A DNA stretch of 64,000 bases, taken from contig JANATF010000002.1 of assembly GCA_029449245.1 (NCBI GenBank), positions 1,736,001 to 1,800,000 of the forward strand, written 5' to 3'. Each line of letters begins with the position of its first letter. Within the stretch, counting starts at the first letter, position 1. This stretch comes from Mortierella alpina (Eukaryota; Mortierellomycota; Mortierellomycetes; Mortierellales; Mortierellaceae). The translations under genes and the position numbers were made by a program. Below the pieces are notes generated by a model, which made no database searches, was not told where the DNA came from, and saw nothing but the letters and a program-made list of their open reading frames with translations. Below are positions 11,664 through 23,902 of this stretch, piece after piece.

Positions 11664-13673
11664 ATGAAGCTATTCAGACTCGACTTTGGAATAAAGGACC
11701 GCTATCGGCGCGGTCTTGCCGATAGCAGCAGCCGCATGCATCGGTCTCCACAGTCTGAGGTAATTGATGAGCCTCGGGGGTGCGCACACGGCTCTGAATA
11801 TTCGTTTCGCTCGGCACACTATCCTGTCCTCCCACCCTTTCCTCCTTGTCCCAATCCAATGTACCTTTCACGATTACTGAAACAGTTCCCGACTCGTCTC
11901 TGTGTCGACTCCTAGACCGACCCACGCCACTTAGCTGCCTCACCCTCCTCTCCTTCAGCCCTCTTCTCTGCTATCGCCTCGACTTCCCACGCTCGCGACG
12001 AGCCTATGGAGCAATGGAATCAGTTTGGGTCCTCGGCCTTGGAGGCTGCCAATGCACAACCACAAGCACATCGCTCTCATTCTCGAGGCAGCAATGGAGG
12101 TGGCCGCGGACACCACGGGCAGTATTACGGATACGACGACGATCAGGAGAACGATCATTCAGGTGACGGATACATGTCCTCATCTTCGTCTTCTTCTCTG
12201 AGTTCTGGATCTCTCGCTTCGTGCTCGTCCCTTTCACCGTCCTCCTCTGACGACGACGACGACGATTATGGAGATGAGGATGATGACATGCAAGGCGGCG
12301 GTGGTGGAGGCGGCGGCGCTGGCAGTTCTCCAGGTGGAGCTGAACACTATTCAGGTGACCCTTATGACACTCAAGAAAACGATTTGCCAGGTTCCAATGG
12401 CAAACATGCCCGGCAACGGGTTCACTTTGACTACTACGGGGGTCAACGCGAATTGAACGAGCACGGAGGGTTGTTGCCCGCAGCGCCCACGCCGGCCATT
12501 GAACCACTTTCGGATCGTGAGGCCTTGGAGCAAGAGGCAAGACGACGCCGATTGGAACGACACGCAGACAAGCGACGCAAGTCTCTAAATGGCTCACAAG
12601 CATTGCCGTAAGTTCACTCTATTTGTTTTAGGACTGGAGGGTTTGGGGGTGTGAGAGAGAGGTGTGCCTTCTCACTTCATGCTTGGGCTGTGCATATTTG
12701 TGCGTCGTCGTTGTTTGTTGGACGTCCGTCTCACTTGTGCCGTTATAATTTTTTTGGACCAATTATCTTTATTAGAACCCCTCGGAGGAAGAAAAGAAAA
12801 AAGGCCAAGGATCTACGCAAGCAAGTTCTTCTCAAGAACGCTCAGCAGCTGCTTGAGTGACTGGATGGCAGCGAAGATCTTACCAAACCGGCATTGGCGG
12901 ACCCGTTAGTGATGGAACTCATTCGAGAAGAGGCGGAAAAGGAACGGAGGCAGCAGCAACCTGTCGAGGATGTGGATGTGGATGAGGATGAAGATGAAGA
13001 GGATGAAGAGGATGATGGCGAAGGTGACGATGATGAGGACGACGACGACGGGGATAAGAACGAGGACGATGAAGGGAGCGACGAGGAAGAACCCGACCAT
13101 GATGGTCGTAGTAGCGATCACGGAAACAACTCGAGCTCTATGGACGAAAGTGACAGTGATCGAGACAGCGATGAACACGACGAATACGATTTCTACAGAG
13201 GTTATAATCAGTACCCACCGCAGGACAGAGATTATTCGGGGGACGAAGAGGACAAGGAGGAAGAAGACGCCAGCATTGCCATTAACTGGTACCCACAGTA
13301 CGGTCACGAAGCTGAGACAGATGCAACACTCTTAAGTGTAGACGACCTGCACTATGAGCGTGTGCACCCGCTTGCTCAACCGGGTGACACCTGCAGTTAC
13401 AGCAGCAGAGCCATCGGCGATTATGACACTTGCAGGCGGATAGAATACAGCTCTCATTCGCCTATGTTCATGGATTCGGAGGACATGTCCTCAAAGCCAG
13501 CACACGCTTTTACTGCAAGTCCACTTCTCGAAGATCCGTCCTCTTACCATATGCTGCCAGCTGTGATTGCTCATTACTGGAAAAAACTTACACACCCATC
13601 GGATACGTTGCACCTGGCCTCAGGTCCATCTTCTAGCTCAACTTCGTCACGTCCCCCAACAGAACAACCATGA
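11664..13673 (+). CDS. Acidic low-complexity protein, splice form uncertain
   Basis: Function unknown. Exons 11664-11759 and 11916-12607 join in frame. The next exon has two in-frame acceptors. Using the AG at 12870-12871 gives exon 3 as 12872-13673 and a 529-residue protein. Using the AG at 12774-12775 adds 96 bases that encode a basic RRKKRKKAK stretch and a helical segment but end in TGA at 12858-12860, yielding 290 residues. The frame is the same on both sides of the TGA. The protein has a basic N-terminus (MKLFRLDFGIKDRYRR), a Ser-rich and Gly-rich centre, an Arg/Lys-rich helix (EQEARRRRLERHADKRRK), then a strongly acidic Asp/Glu block and a Ser-rich tail. Nuclear or chromatin roles are common for such composition, but nothing here proves one. 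Confidence 0.6.
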
Positions 13674-13811
13674 CACTATGATAGCTTTTTTACTACTTGC
13701 TTCGCAATAAACACCAACTGTACACTAAACGTTGCGAGGGGGGTTTTTTTTGGGTTGTCTTTGTTTTATTAGGTTTGAAAGCGGGGATATTATACAAAAG
13801 TGTTCTATGCT

Positions 13812-15645
13812 TTAGTACTTGATCAAAGCGAACTCGGCCTGCTTGGCAAGGCGAGCGGCCTCGTTGATGGAAGGACGAACCTTGCGGGGGATGTAGTAGT
13901 ACGAGGTCAAGCAGTAAAGGAAGAAACCAAAGAGACCAATGCCAGAGTAGGCCCAACCCTTGGTGCCTGAGGACAAACCGGCATCGGCAAAGGCGGGCTC
14001 GAGGATCATGATCAGAATGGAACCCAAGGAGGTCGACAACAGCCAGAACGAGGTCGAAACAGCACGGAACTGGCGACCGGCCTCAATGTAGGTGAACTGG
14101 ACACCAGTGGGCGAGAAAAGGGCCTCACCGAGGGAGAGGACGAACCACTGTGGGAACTGCAACCAGGCAGAGTAGCACTCCTTGCAGTAGGTACCGTCGT
14201 ACTTGTCGGCGTTGTCGATGTCACGACCAGAGCTCTTGAAGGCAGACTCGATCATGGGAGCAAGACCAGCAGAGATGGCAAAGGACAAGACGACAAAGAA
14301 GAAACCGGCGGCCATACGACGCTGAGGAGAGAAGTTCCAGCCGCGACGAGTGCAGAAGGGGTAGACGACCGAGGCCAGGAAGGGAACGAGGATGATAATG
14401 AGGATGGTGTTGATGATACCGAACTGGGCAGACTGAACATAGGACGTGTTCTCGTCCGAACCACCAAAGATGGCACCGTTCATGAGGTAGTACTGGTTAG
14501 ACCACTCGTTGGAGTTCTGGTTGTACAACATCCAGCAGAAGGCGAAGGGGATGACGACGGGAACGAGGACAAGACCAAAGTCGCGGCACTCCTCCAGGAA
14601 GACACCACCGTACTCGGCCTCGGCAAAGTTGAGCCAGTGACCCTTGGCGGCACGCTCGGCGGGGGAGGCAGCAGAGTGGCGGCGGGCGGCGAGGATGGTG
14701 GCCTTGACAGCCTTGAGGGGCAAGAACTCGCCCAGTGGGGGGACGATACGGTAGAAACGGTGACCAGCAGCAAAGATGGTCAAGGCGAGGGCAAAGACGA
14801 TGGTGGGGAGCAAGAAGGCGCCAGCGAAGCAAGTATCCTGGCCATAGCAATGGAGCTTGGTCAACTCGGGGACAATGAACTGGGTCAAGAAGCCTCCGAC
14901 ATTAATGGCGACGTAGAAGATGTTGAAGAACAAGTCCTTGCCTGCCTCCTGGGAGGGGAGGTACTGATCACCGCCGTGGGAGGAGACGCAAGGCTTGATA
15001 CCACCGGTACCGATGGCAATGATCAACATGGGCAGGAAGGTCACGAAGTTGGAGACGGTACCAGCAGCTCCAAGGAGACCGGGGATAGCAAAGACAGTGA
15101 CCATAACCATACCGATCAAGTAAATGACAGAGAAGGAAATGATGGTCCACCTAAATGTGAACAAGGTTAACACACATGCAAGGTTAGGCAATGTTTAGGC
15201 AGGAGGTGCAGAACGGTGGAAATGACAGGGGAAGAGGTTGCGTGCGCGCGTCGGAAATGAATTGCCGTTCTTACCATTTGCCGAGGAAGGAGTCCGAGAG
15301 AGCAGCACCAATCAAGGGGAAGAAGTAGGCCAACATGGTGAAGGCCGTGGAGTAGACCTTGGCCGAAACTGCGTTCATACCCGTGATGAGACGGAAGTAC
15401 TTGTTCAAGTTGGGCTGGACACCATAGTAGCAGAAACGCTCACCAAACTCGTTGGGCAAGATGAAGTAGACGGCCTTGGGGATCTTGTTGGGGTTGGCCA
15501 TGATCTTGGCATCAAGCTCAGCGTTGAGGCGAGCCTCCAACTCGAGCAACTCCTTTTCATGATCGGTCAAAAGATCCATAGGCGTGATGCCCTTCTCGTC
15601 AGAGAGATCAATCTCCGTAGCTTCAATGTCGTGCTTTTCGGACAT
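13812..15645 (-). CDS. PTR2: PTR2-family peptide transporter, paralog A
   Basis: Proton-coupled di/tripeptide importer of the plasma membrane (POT/PTR2 branch of the major facilitator superfamily). Exons 15645-15275 and 15150-13812 give 569 residues. The intron interrupts the Trp codon in LGKWW, exactly as in paralog B at 28 kb. The family signature NEFGERFCYYG sits near residue 80, and the second PTR2 signature appears as FYVAINVGGF. Twelve membrane segments are expected, and hydrophobic stretches alternate through the whole length. The cytoplasmic N-terminus is acidic (DLLTDHEKELLELEARL). The ends MSEKHD and LIKY match the paralog's MSEKRD and LTKY. A TATAAAAG box lies 226 bases upstream of the start. 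Codon choice is strongly biased to C-ending codons, suggesting high expression. Confidence 0.95.
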
Positions 15646-15870
15646 TGTGGATGAATGGGTGGGTTCTGCGTGTGTAAAGATGAAGTGAGGAGGAGTGAGC
15701 GGCCAGAGGGGTATTGTCTTCTGGAAGGGTGAGGATGAGGATGGATCCGAGACGGAGAAAAGGGTCTGAGAGAAACGGGAGTTGAGCGACTGGAGGGAAG
15801 GAGTTTGCACTAAGGAACCAACATCAAAACAGAAAAGAAAAAAAAAACAAGTGTGGAAAAGTAGCCGGCT

Positions 15871-15878
15871 CTTTTATA
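15871..15878 (-). promoter_or_regulatory. TATA box of PTR2 paralog A
   Basis: TATAAAAG on the minus strand, 226 bases upstream of the start codon. The other PTR2 paralog has the same octamer 174 bases upstream of its start. Confidence 0.65.
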
Positions 15879-16029
15879 CAATGATGACATCCAGGGTGCC
15901 GGGGACAGCAGAGTGGAGGTTTTCACTCGCGTGCGGATGCCCCCTGCAGCTCGCTTGAAAGAGCTTTAGACGAATGGAGGCCATAGGTCTCGATCAATCT
16001 TTTTTTTGCTGTCCTGTCGTCGAATAGGA

Positions 16030-16780
16030 CGGAGTCTGCAAATATAAGGTACAAACAAAGCCTGGATCCTCTGGGCGACGATTGGCTTGACGATGAAGAT
16101 GTCCAATAGGGACCATTTGCGAAAGTTTACGAAGACGCGGCCAGAGGGGTACCTGTCCAAGGCGTGCACACCTACTCGCCTTCGACCACTCACCGTTCTC
16201 CTTTGGACGCTCTCGCAGGGCACCTTTAGAGAGGTTGATGTGGAAGCGTGCCCTGGAGAGGCGAGCAATCTTCTGCGAAGCAAACTCTGCTGTTTCCGTA
16301 AGTACTATTCGCTGATCATCTGTTGGATGTCATTTGCGATAGTTTTCGTTCGGGGTTTATGCGAGTGGACGAGTTGCAAGAACGTGCTGCGGTGTGTTGT
16401 CGTTCGTCTGTTAGTGCGTGCGTGGTGTGCAGTGCATTCACTCCACCAAAGTCCACATGCCGCCTTCTTGCCTTGTTTGCGAACATCGGCGTTCTTCATG
16501 CAGCTGATCGCAAAGGATAGTGAAGATCAAAGGCCTTTTCAGCATCGACGCGGTCGACATGGCATCCCAAACTCCAGGTTTAGGGTTCAAGGCTTGGTAT
16601 TCTAACGCTTGGACATGTTCTTACGGGATATTGCAGTACTTCAAGAGCAGTATATCCGGACAATGGAAGGCCGTTCTCGAACCAGTTGGTAGCCACGATC
16701 ATCGGAAAGCGTTATTATGCCACCCAACTCCACAACTCTCCGTGAGGGAAAGGATGTGATGCCATAATCCACGTTTAATC
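16030..16780 (+). other. Possible decayed coding sequence
   Basis: On the plus strand, around 16058-16112, one frame reads QSLDPLGDDWLDDEDVQ before a stop, then continues in frame as GPFAKVYEDAARGVPVQG to about 16230. At about 16609-16690 another stretch reads LDMFLRDIAVLQEQYIRT. Such runs look more protein-like than the surroundings but are broken by stops and not joined by clear splice sites. They may be remnants of a gene or mobile element, or chance. Confidence 0.2.
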
Positions 16781-17287
16781 TTCGATCGTCTCGTTTGTGC
16801 GAGGGAAATGAAATTTCTGTACTCACGGCTAGATACCACTCCCCCCTCTTTCCTCTTTGAGATCATAATGATGTAGAAAATAGATTGAGCGGATGTAACC
16901 TCTGCTGGCCCTCGGCTTGCACTGAGTCCCTCTTAGTAAGTAGAGGGAGGACACGGCCTCCCACGCTCTGCTTCAGCCTCTAGCAAGGCATAAACGAGGC
17001 TCCAAAACATAACTGCCGAATAGGAGAATTTGTTGTGGTCGTCAACACCTGTCGCCTCTTCAGCTCTCTTTTCGCAGAGTAATGCGCTTCACAAGGTCAA
17101 GGTATGCTCTTGGATATCAAACCATAACTTACTTTTTCGCTTCCTCGCAACTCACGTTCGATCCTGTCTAGCAAAAGTTGAGACGTTGGGGACTATGAGA
17201 CTTATAACCGAGTCCCACAGTCAGTGACACCCTTCCTAGTAGCCCGTTTTCTTAGATATGATACAAATATAGAGCGATACATACGCC

Positions 17288-17328
17288 TAGTCTTACTAAG
17301 TGGACTACGCGTATATGCAGTAAGACTA
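17288..17328. repeat. Inverted repeat, 9-base arms
   Basis: TAGTCTTAC at 17288-17296 is matched by its reverse complement GTAAGACTA at 17320-17328, with a 23-base spacer. No function can be assigned. Confidence 0.5.
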
Positions 17329-18419
17329 TCACCATCTCTTTCTCCTTGTAGAAAAACATGCATGCAAAAATATATGTAGACTATGATCCTTCCCACAGTA
17401 GCTAGTGTGATAATCTGCTTTGTTTATTTGCGTTCGTTTTCTGTGCGACGCGGTCAAAGTGTCAACTCCCCCCAGTGAGAACAACAATGAGGCGTGGGTA
17501 CCTTCGGGTCATACTTTAATTATTATCCAGCTCTCTTGTGTTTCGGCTGTGGGTTGTGAGAAAATGTCGCCTTCCTGTGAAGTTTTCAAGAATTTTATGC
17601 AAACTACGCTTTACCAAAGAGTGAACAGAGCGTAGAGAGGGGGCTGGGCAGAAGACATTGACGAGAGCAAGGGTCGGGCTTGTCACTGCATGTGGTTCCT
17701 TTTGCGCCCATCGGCTTTATTTTTCTTGTCCTCTTTGATTGTTGTGTTGCTCGCTGATCGTTACGGGGAAGCATTCGCTGTAAGTTTTATCAAGGGCGAG
17801 CTTGGAAACAGCCGTTGCAGTCCGCTGAAAGCTGTCGAGGGTTGTGCGTGTGCGCCTGATGATGCTGTTAGTCAGAGTGTCGCATCTCTCTTCTCAATCA
17901 AGTGCTTCCAGTGATAGCGGTGCTTTTGTACTCTACTCCCAAAATGGTCGGCGTCCTTTATTTTTGTTATGTTGTTGCTTTCTAGATAGCGGTACCATCG
18001 TCCGAAGTTGAGAGAACAAAGATGAGCTGAAAGACACTGGCGCAAGAACAAGGAAAAGAAGAGAAAAATTACCGACAGTGAAGGGCGGTGGCGTGGAGCG
18101 CGTGTTTAAAACAGGGGGAACACAAGGGCGATGCAGATGCGGACTTTTGCGCGCTAGACGACATTCATGCAAAAGAAGTCTTCTCGAGTGCCACAGTGGA
18201 CCACTTCATTGCAGTTGGGTAGCAGAGGGCCAGACACCTTTCGGCTGCAGGCACTGAAACCGAATATGCACCTACCGGTTAGCTTCCGGGCTGCAATGTC
18301 CTCTGCGCGTGATTTGAGAACCTTGCTGAAGTTGAACTGCTTCTTCCCCAAAAAACGCTCCCGACAAGCCCATAACCCAGACGACCAGAACAGAGTTACG
18401 GAGCTAAGGGTAATAAACC

Positions 18420-18435
18420 ACTACAGTACTGTAGT
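18420..18435. repeat. Perfect 16-base palindrome
   Basis: ACTACAGTACTGTAGT is its own reverse complement. It lies in the gene-poor region, away from any promoter I can define. Confidence 0.6.
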
Positions 18436-20149
18436 AGACTATCCTACAAGTCCACTGATGCGAGCGAGAGGGTGAGCCCTGAATATGGTTTTCATTGCAC
18501 CAGTGTGCCAAAACAACTATTGAACAAGCCTGACCCATGTAAACGTAAATTATGGAATACGCTACTCAATCGATCGTTGGGTATCCACGCGGTTGAGAAA
18601 CACAGATAAACAAATAACGTCGCAGGCTTGTCTGGATGGCAGAACGGCCAAATGTCGTCCATTGGCCCGAGGTAAACAAACCACGTCTATTGGGTAGCAC
18701 GAGAGTGCACTTCATCACACCATTGACCGTGGGTGCCTGGAAAAGAGAATTGCGTGCAATAGAATTTGTGCTCTCGCTCTCTAGTATCGGCTGCACGCAG
18801 TTACCACGTACCTCTGGGCAGCTCGTGCCTGCAGGCTGTACCTGAGTTAGACTGACTTTCAATATTATCCGTCCCAGCGATTTGTGTTCTTCCATTTTCA
18901 TGTTCTGTCGGGTCAAATGCGCGATAGACTACGGGATGGATCTAAGGAGGTATACGGCAAACATGGACTGGGTCAAAGCAAGGCAACTGGATGTCTTCTT
19001 ACTTTCAACGATGCTTCTATGGTTCAGAGTCGACTCATTGCTCGTTCTTTGGGTCCAATGGTGTGCTTTGACAATTAGGAAAACGTAGAGTCTATCCCAC
19101 CTCTCTTCCTTGGCTCTCAACGTCCTGGGCGTGAAATGAACTAAGGAGATTTTTTTTTTTCCAAAAAAAAAGCCCCACCCAAGCTTTTGTGTTCTAGACG
19201 CAGCATCGTGCATTGCCCCAAGACATCTTGGCATTATACTACATATTCGCTCAAAACAAAGGCTTCTTTCCTGCCTCGTCCAGTGCGTCCGCACATAAGT
19301 GGTACACGACTACCCTACATCCGTGAGAATATTTCAAAAAGTACCGCATACAGCACTGAAGCTAGCAAATGTGGACGCAAGTGTATACTGCCTGTTCAGC
19401 GGCAAAACTATGCATAAACATGAATCCTCCTTTGCCGTGTTCATTGATTACATGGACTTTATTGTACTCTGCTGCCTCTCCTTTGAGTGTCCTTGTTCTG
19501 CCTATTTGAGTGAATGGTGCAAATCTCAAGATCTGTGATTCAATAGGTTTACTATTCATAGTGCTTCTAGTGAGGGGAATCGTCAATACGCGAAAAATGT
19601 TCCGAAGAGAAGTCTAGATTGCAATACGTTGAGCTGCTGAACTCTGATTGACCATGTCTACTTTTTGCTGCTGTAGATATTTTTGCACAGGTGATGAGGA
19701 GGAGGCTGCTGCTCGGCGATGAGTCGGATAAACACCCTCTCTTTTGCAACATGCTGTCCTCTCTGTTGTTACGAGTAGACTATAGCAGCTGATACTTAAA
19801 GAATACAGGCACTACTGTTGAGAACAGGCCACAGAATGGGCGATGCTACACTGGGAGAATCGCGGGAGCGGTTAACATTGAGTTCTGGTGCCTGACAAAG
19901 CGAGAGCGGTTCCGGTACTTGATATTACTGATATATTCCGTGAGGCTGAACCCTCCCGTCAATGAGCGGCACTTGTAGCAGCAAAGCCTGTGCACAAAAT
20001 ACAAGTCCACAAGTAAGCACAAAAATTAACGATCGTGCGAAAGTCCGATTTTTATTTCAGTCGTGGGACAGACAAGTATGGTCTTTGATGTAAAATCTCT
20101 CACGAGAGACAACCGAGAGGAAATGCATAAAAGGGAAGCCTTGCGGTTC

Positions 20150-23124
20150 TCAAAGCATTCGAATCACTTTTCCAACGCACTTGGTTCCACCGTGCCGAAA
20201 AAGGACCGTGGTGCCCTCACGCATAAAGACAACCTCGTGACAAAATCGGAACACTATCCTTGCACGGCTGCCTGAACGCAGTTCCACGTCCTGCTCCTGA
20301 CCGGCTATAGATGGCTCGTGCGCATCATCCACTATGTCAGAAACTCCATTATCATGGGTTGCCGCTGTCGATCCTCCTGTACGATTAAAAGATAACCTTC
20401 TGAAATTCCGCATGGTGCTAATGGGTATCATTCCATGCTGCTGCTGACTCGTATGCCTGGCGTTGTTCTGTTGACCGTACCGTCGCCGCTGGTGTGGTTG
20501 CTGATCTTCCGACATGGAAGAGTCGTGGTCATTCTCATCATCATGAAGGGTAGCGGTAGTGGCTTGACGGAAAGAGTTGGACCTCGAGAGTGCTGCCGAG
20601 CCCGTTACCGACGAACCAGTTCCTGATTCATAGTCAGAGCTGACTGAGCTGGATCGAGCGCTGCGAATACTGTCACGATTGCTCGCCCTACTGGTCGATC
20701 GCGGCAGCGTCGCTGAGCGATCTCCCACTGTGGTGCTAGCGCCGGTATCGGTTGATACAAGTTCTGCGTCATTGTTGTCCAGGTCAGGTGAGAAGTCATC
20801 CTCTTGATCGGGGCTCGGAAGTAGATCGATTTTGATAACATTAGCGTTTTGGTGCACGGATCCGCAATGAATCATCCCTTGATATCCAACGCCAAAAGCA
20901 CCCTCGTGCGCCAGCACTTGTATAATCGCCTCAAACGTTTGGCAGCATGTACCTCTTGGATCCGTGTCACTTTCCAGCACGACCATACCCCTCCGAACCT
21001 TGATTCGACCTAATCCGGGACCTTCTATCGCCAGTGTAGCTGTTTGTCCAGAATCAATGGAGCGCATGGACATACGTTGGCGGTGTATTGACTTTACCAC
21101 AACAGGTATAAAGCTTCCATCCCGATCCACTGGCCCAAGATATAGTCGCATGTTTTTGTTGCCAATGATCCGCACCTTTCCCTGTAAGACACCTGTTGAC
21201 GGTACAGAGGCCGCAGCTGAAGTCGTGCTGGTGTCCTTTAGGATTGTGCCGTTTTTGTGAATTTGAATCCGTCCAGAGTGCAAAAAACCGCCCACGACAG
21301 TGCCAATGTCTGTGTGGAACGAACAATGCAATGATTAGTTCCACATTATATCGTAGTGCACTTGAGGTCCGCACATCAGCTTTAAGAGAAATGTGACTGC
21401 ACACACCTGGAATGTTGTAGATTTCCTCGATCTGGTAACAAGCTGGTTCTTCCGAGTATGAACCACTGTGATCGTCCAGACTTGGCTTCGGAAGCAGCCG
21501 CAACATTTTCTCAAGCAAGTTGACATTCTCTCCGGTGACGCTCGAAAGAAGCAGAATGGGGATAGCGACGCTGTTGGTTCTCTCGATAGTTCGTGCATTA
21601 GAAAATCGGTCGACGACCGCCTCTAGATCATTCTCCTTGTGCACAATGACCGGAACAAACTTTTGAACCGTGATATCCGTGGTTCCAGTCGAGGACGTCT
21701 TGGAGTTCGATGAAGATAACAAAGTTGACGAGAATCCTGCTTCAATGTCGACGGATGGGAGGCACGATGGTCCGGTTGTGCGGATCAGAGCCATCAGTGC
21801 TGTGGCAGTTGCTCGGAGCTGCTCTCGTGTCGCCACATCCATTTTGGTTACCACGACAAAAGTCGGCAGTCCTAATGCCACAGCTAACGCCAGATGCTCC
21901 CGGGTCATCTCGCTGACTCCACCGACCCTCGAATCCACCACCAAGCAAGCATAGTCTGGCGAGTGACCGGTGAGTCCAGAGATGGTGGTCTTGAGAAACC
22001 GTGGGTGGCCACATGTATCCAACAGAGTCACGACCTTCGCGGATGACTCACACACCTCCTGCCAACTTGAAATGTTGGTAGTGCTGTAATTGACGGTCTC
22101 GCCCTTTGCAGTGAAGCCCATGATCTCGTGGGAAATGGACGAGGTCCTGCCTGTGCTGATCTCATGGCGATGTCGGAGCAAATTTAAACCTGTGAAAAAA
22201 AGGGAGCGTTAGTTGAAGATGCAACCAGGGAAGCGCACCGCATAAACAAGTGCAGTGTTCAGACAGTCAGACATACGTGCTTTTCCCCTGCCATTATCGG
22301 CGATACCATGTGCTAGTCGACCCAGCAAGGTCGACTTTCCAGCGTCAGGTCCACCCACTAGAGCAACCCTGATCTCCATAAAGTGATGTTCATCCGCCAG
22401 GCGCGAAGTCACCTTGGCCTCCACCACCAAGTACTCTGGATCAGTCCGGGGTATACTGATATGGGTCGAGAGGTTCTTTCGAGCGATTCCCGGTGCTGAT
22501 CCATCCTCTGGCTGGGTCGATTCCACAGAGACTTTCCGGAGGATAGTAACATCGGCCTTTAAGAAATCGGCCATCCGATGCAACGTCTGCAGTGAGATCT
22601 CCATGTCTTCAGGCGATAATCCGACAAACGAGCCGTCGTCTGCAACGCCGATCTCATAAATAGCGCTTCCATGTCCCTCGGATAGTCTGAGTGTGAATAG
22701 GATACACAAGGGTCAAGGATATGAAAGGAAAAGGGGGTGACAAGTTAGACGGACCGTACCACAAGCACGTTGGACGTTGGAGTTTGACAAGCGTACTTGC
22801 CTCCATTTCAGCTGCGTGACCAGATGCTCGAATCGATCAGGAGCGGTGGCAATTAGCTTGAGCTAGCGGTAGACAATGAAGTGGAGTCTTCAATTTCGCA
22901 TAACGCTGAACGGCGGAGTAGCACTTAAAAAACTGTATATAGTCTATTGTCTGGACTAAACTGGGCGGAGTCGACGAAAGGCTGGTGCAAAGGCGACCTG
23001 ATGCAGTCCATCATACCTTGTACTCGATGTTGCCTTCAATGTCAATCTCTGGTGGCAGCGAGCCCTGGTGATTGACCCATGGCGATTGCTCCAGAGGACT
23101 AGCGGGCAACTGAAATGCGGACAT
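20150..23124 (-). CDS. GTPBP1/GTPBP2-like translational GTPase
   Basis: Belongs to the GTP-binding protein 1/2 family, relatives of EF1A linked to ribosome rescue and mRNA decay. Exons: 23124-23017, 22862-22801, 22686-22277, 22189-21407, 21309-20150; 840 residues (human GTPBP1 is 669). The P-loop GGPDAGKS lies near residue 168, followed by the family-specific DNGRGKAR and HEISTGRTSS (switch I). G3 is DTCGHPRF and G4 is TKMD. EF-Tu-like beta-barrel domains follow (VVGGFLHSGRI, FRFCHEVVFMREGTTVLFR). The extra length is a Ser-rich insert within the last barrel. The second intron uses a GC donor. The start ATG was chosen because a stop lies about 54 bases upstream in frame; an extra 5' exon spliced at that TAG cannot be excluded. 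The eL24 gene diverges from it. Confidence 0.88.
22687..22800 (-). other. GC-AG intron in the GTPBP-like gene
   Basis: The exon ends ...AAATGGAG and the intron begins GCAAGTAC; it ends CACTCAG. The junction restores LKWRLSEGHG, which aligns with the WRLxEG motif of GTPBP1 proteins, so the GC donor is supported by the reading frame. Confidence 0.85.
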
Positions 23125-23902
23125 CAGTTTGATGAGGTCCAGCAAGAGGCGAATTCGGACCACCAAGAAACGATTGAAAGTGCAGCTCTAGAGGTGGCCT
23201 TGTCGGCGGCTGCAGACGCTGGGGATGGAGGATGGCACGAGCCGTGGACGTGGTATAGACGGTAAGGAAGGTGAACGATGCTGCAGGAAGGTCTTGACGG
23301 TGGATGGGTGCATTCGGTCAATCATTTAGATCGATCTTTCAAAAATAGTTTGACATTTCCTCAGACGGCCTGCACAGCTGCTCCCTTTATAGCAGCTGTT
23401 CACAGGCGTCTCGACTGCGGCTCCTGATCCGCTGACTCACGACCTGTAACGGCGCCTCCAGCGCCCCCTCGCCCGCCCTTGAACAAGCGCTGCTCCTCCT
23501 TTCGAAAGAATGTGACGGAAAGGGGGCAAGTGTCATATTTGAACCAAGTAGGCGCTCCTGTCGTTGCGACTGCATAGGCGCGGTGCCAGACACACCAGAC
23601 ACACCGACCATGGGCACACCAGCCCCACCGGGCCTATTGGGGACCACAGCCACGGTAGTGAGAGCCGAGCAGCAGATGGCTCACCTCTGCACAGTCATGG
23701 GCAGGACCGCAGGATCGGAGTGATCCGCCAGGTTGCTTCTCACGCGTCGCTGCTTGTGGGCTGAGGAGCGTGCGCGGGTGCGTCTGTGGCCCCAGCAGAC
23801 GCAGGCTGCAGATCAGCGCGCCCGTCAGCCACCAAAATTCCAATATAGGCGCTGTCCGCCGTGCCTGCTTTTGCTCCTCCTTTCGTTTAACTCAGACCCA
23901 AA
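23125..23902. other. Divergent promoter region, GTPBP-like gene and eL24
   Basis: About 780 bases between two divergent start codons. Near the eL24 start the plus strand is C/T-rich, as typical of ribosomal protein gene leaders. On the minus strand, sequence directly upstream of the GTPBP start stays open for about 18 codons before a TAG, so part may be 5' leader or an alternative first exon. Confidence 0.5.

Larger units (their letters stand above)
15879..20149. other. Gene-poor region, 4.3 kb
   Basis: No intact gene is visible on either strand. Frames are short, interrupted and lack family resemblance. The part from 16030 to 16780 carries fragments that read like decayed coding sequence and is listed separately. 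The rest is ordinary mixed-composition DNA with short A or T runs (for example 19151-19169), a 9-base inverted repeat at 17288-17328 and a 16-base palindrome at 18420-18435. Decayed transposon sequence could be present but I cannot identify ends or domains. Confidence 0.45.

Noticed and set aside
14637-15170. Long open frame antisense to PTR2 paralog A
   Set aside because: It is a shadow of biased codon use in the transporter; the same antisense frame appears over paralog B (28584-29396).
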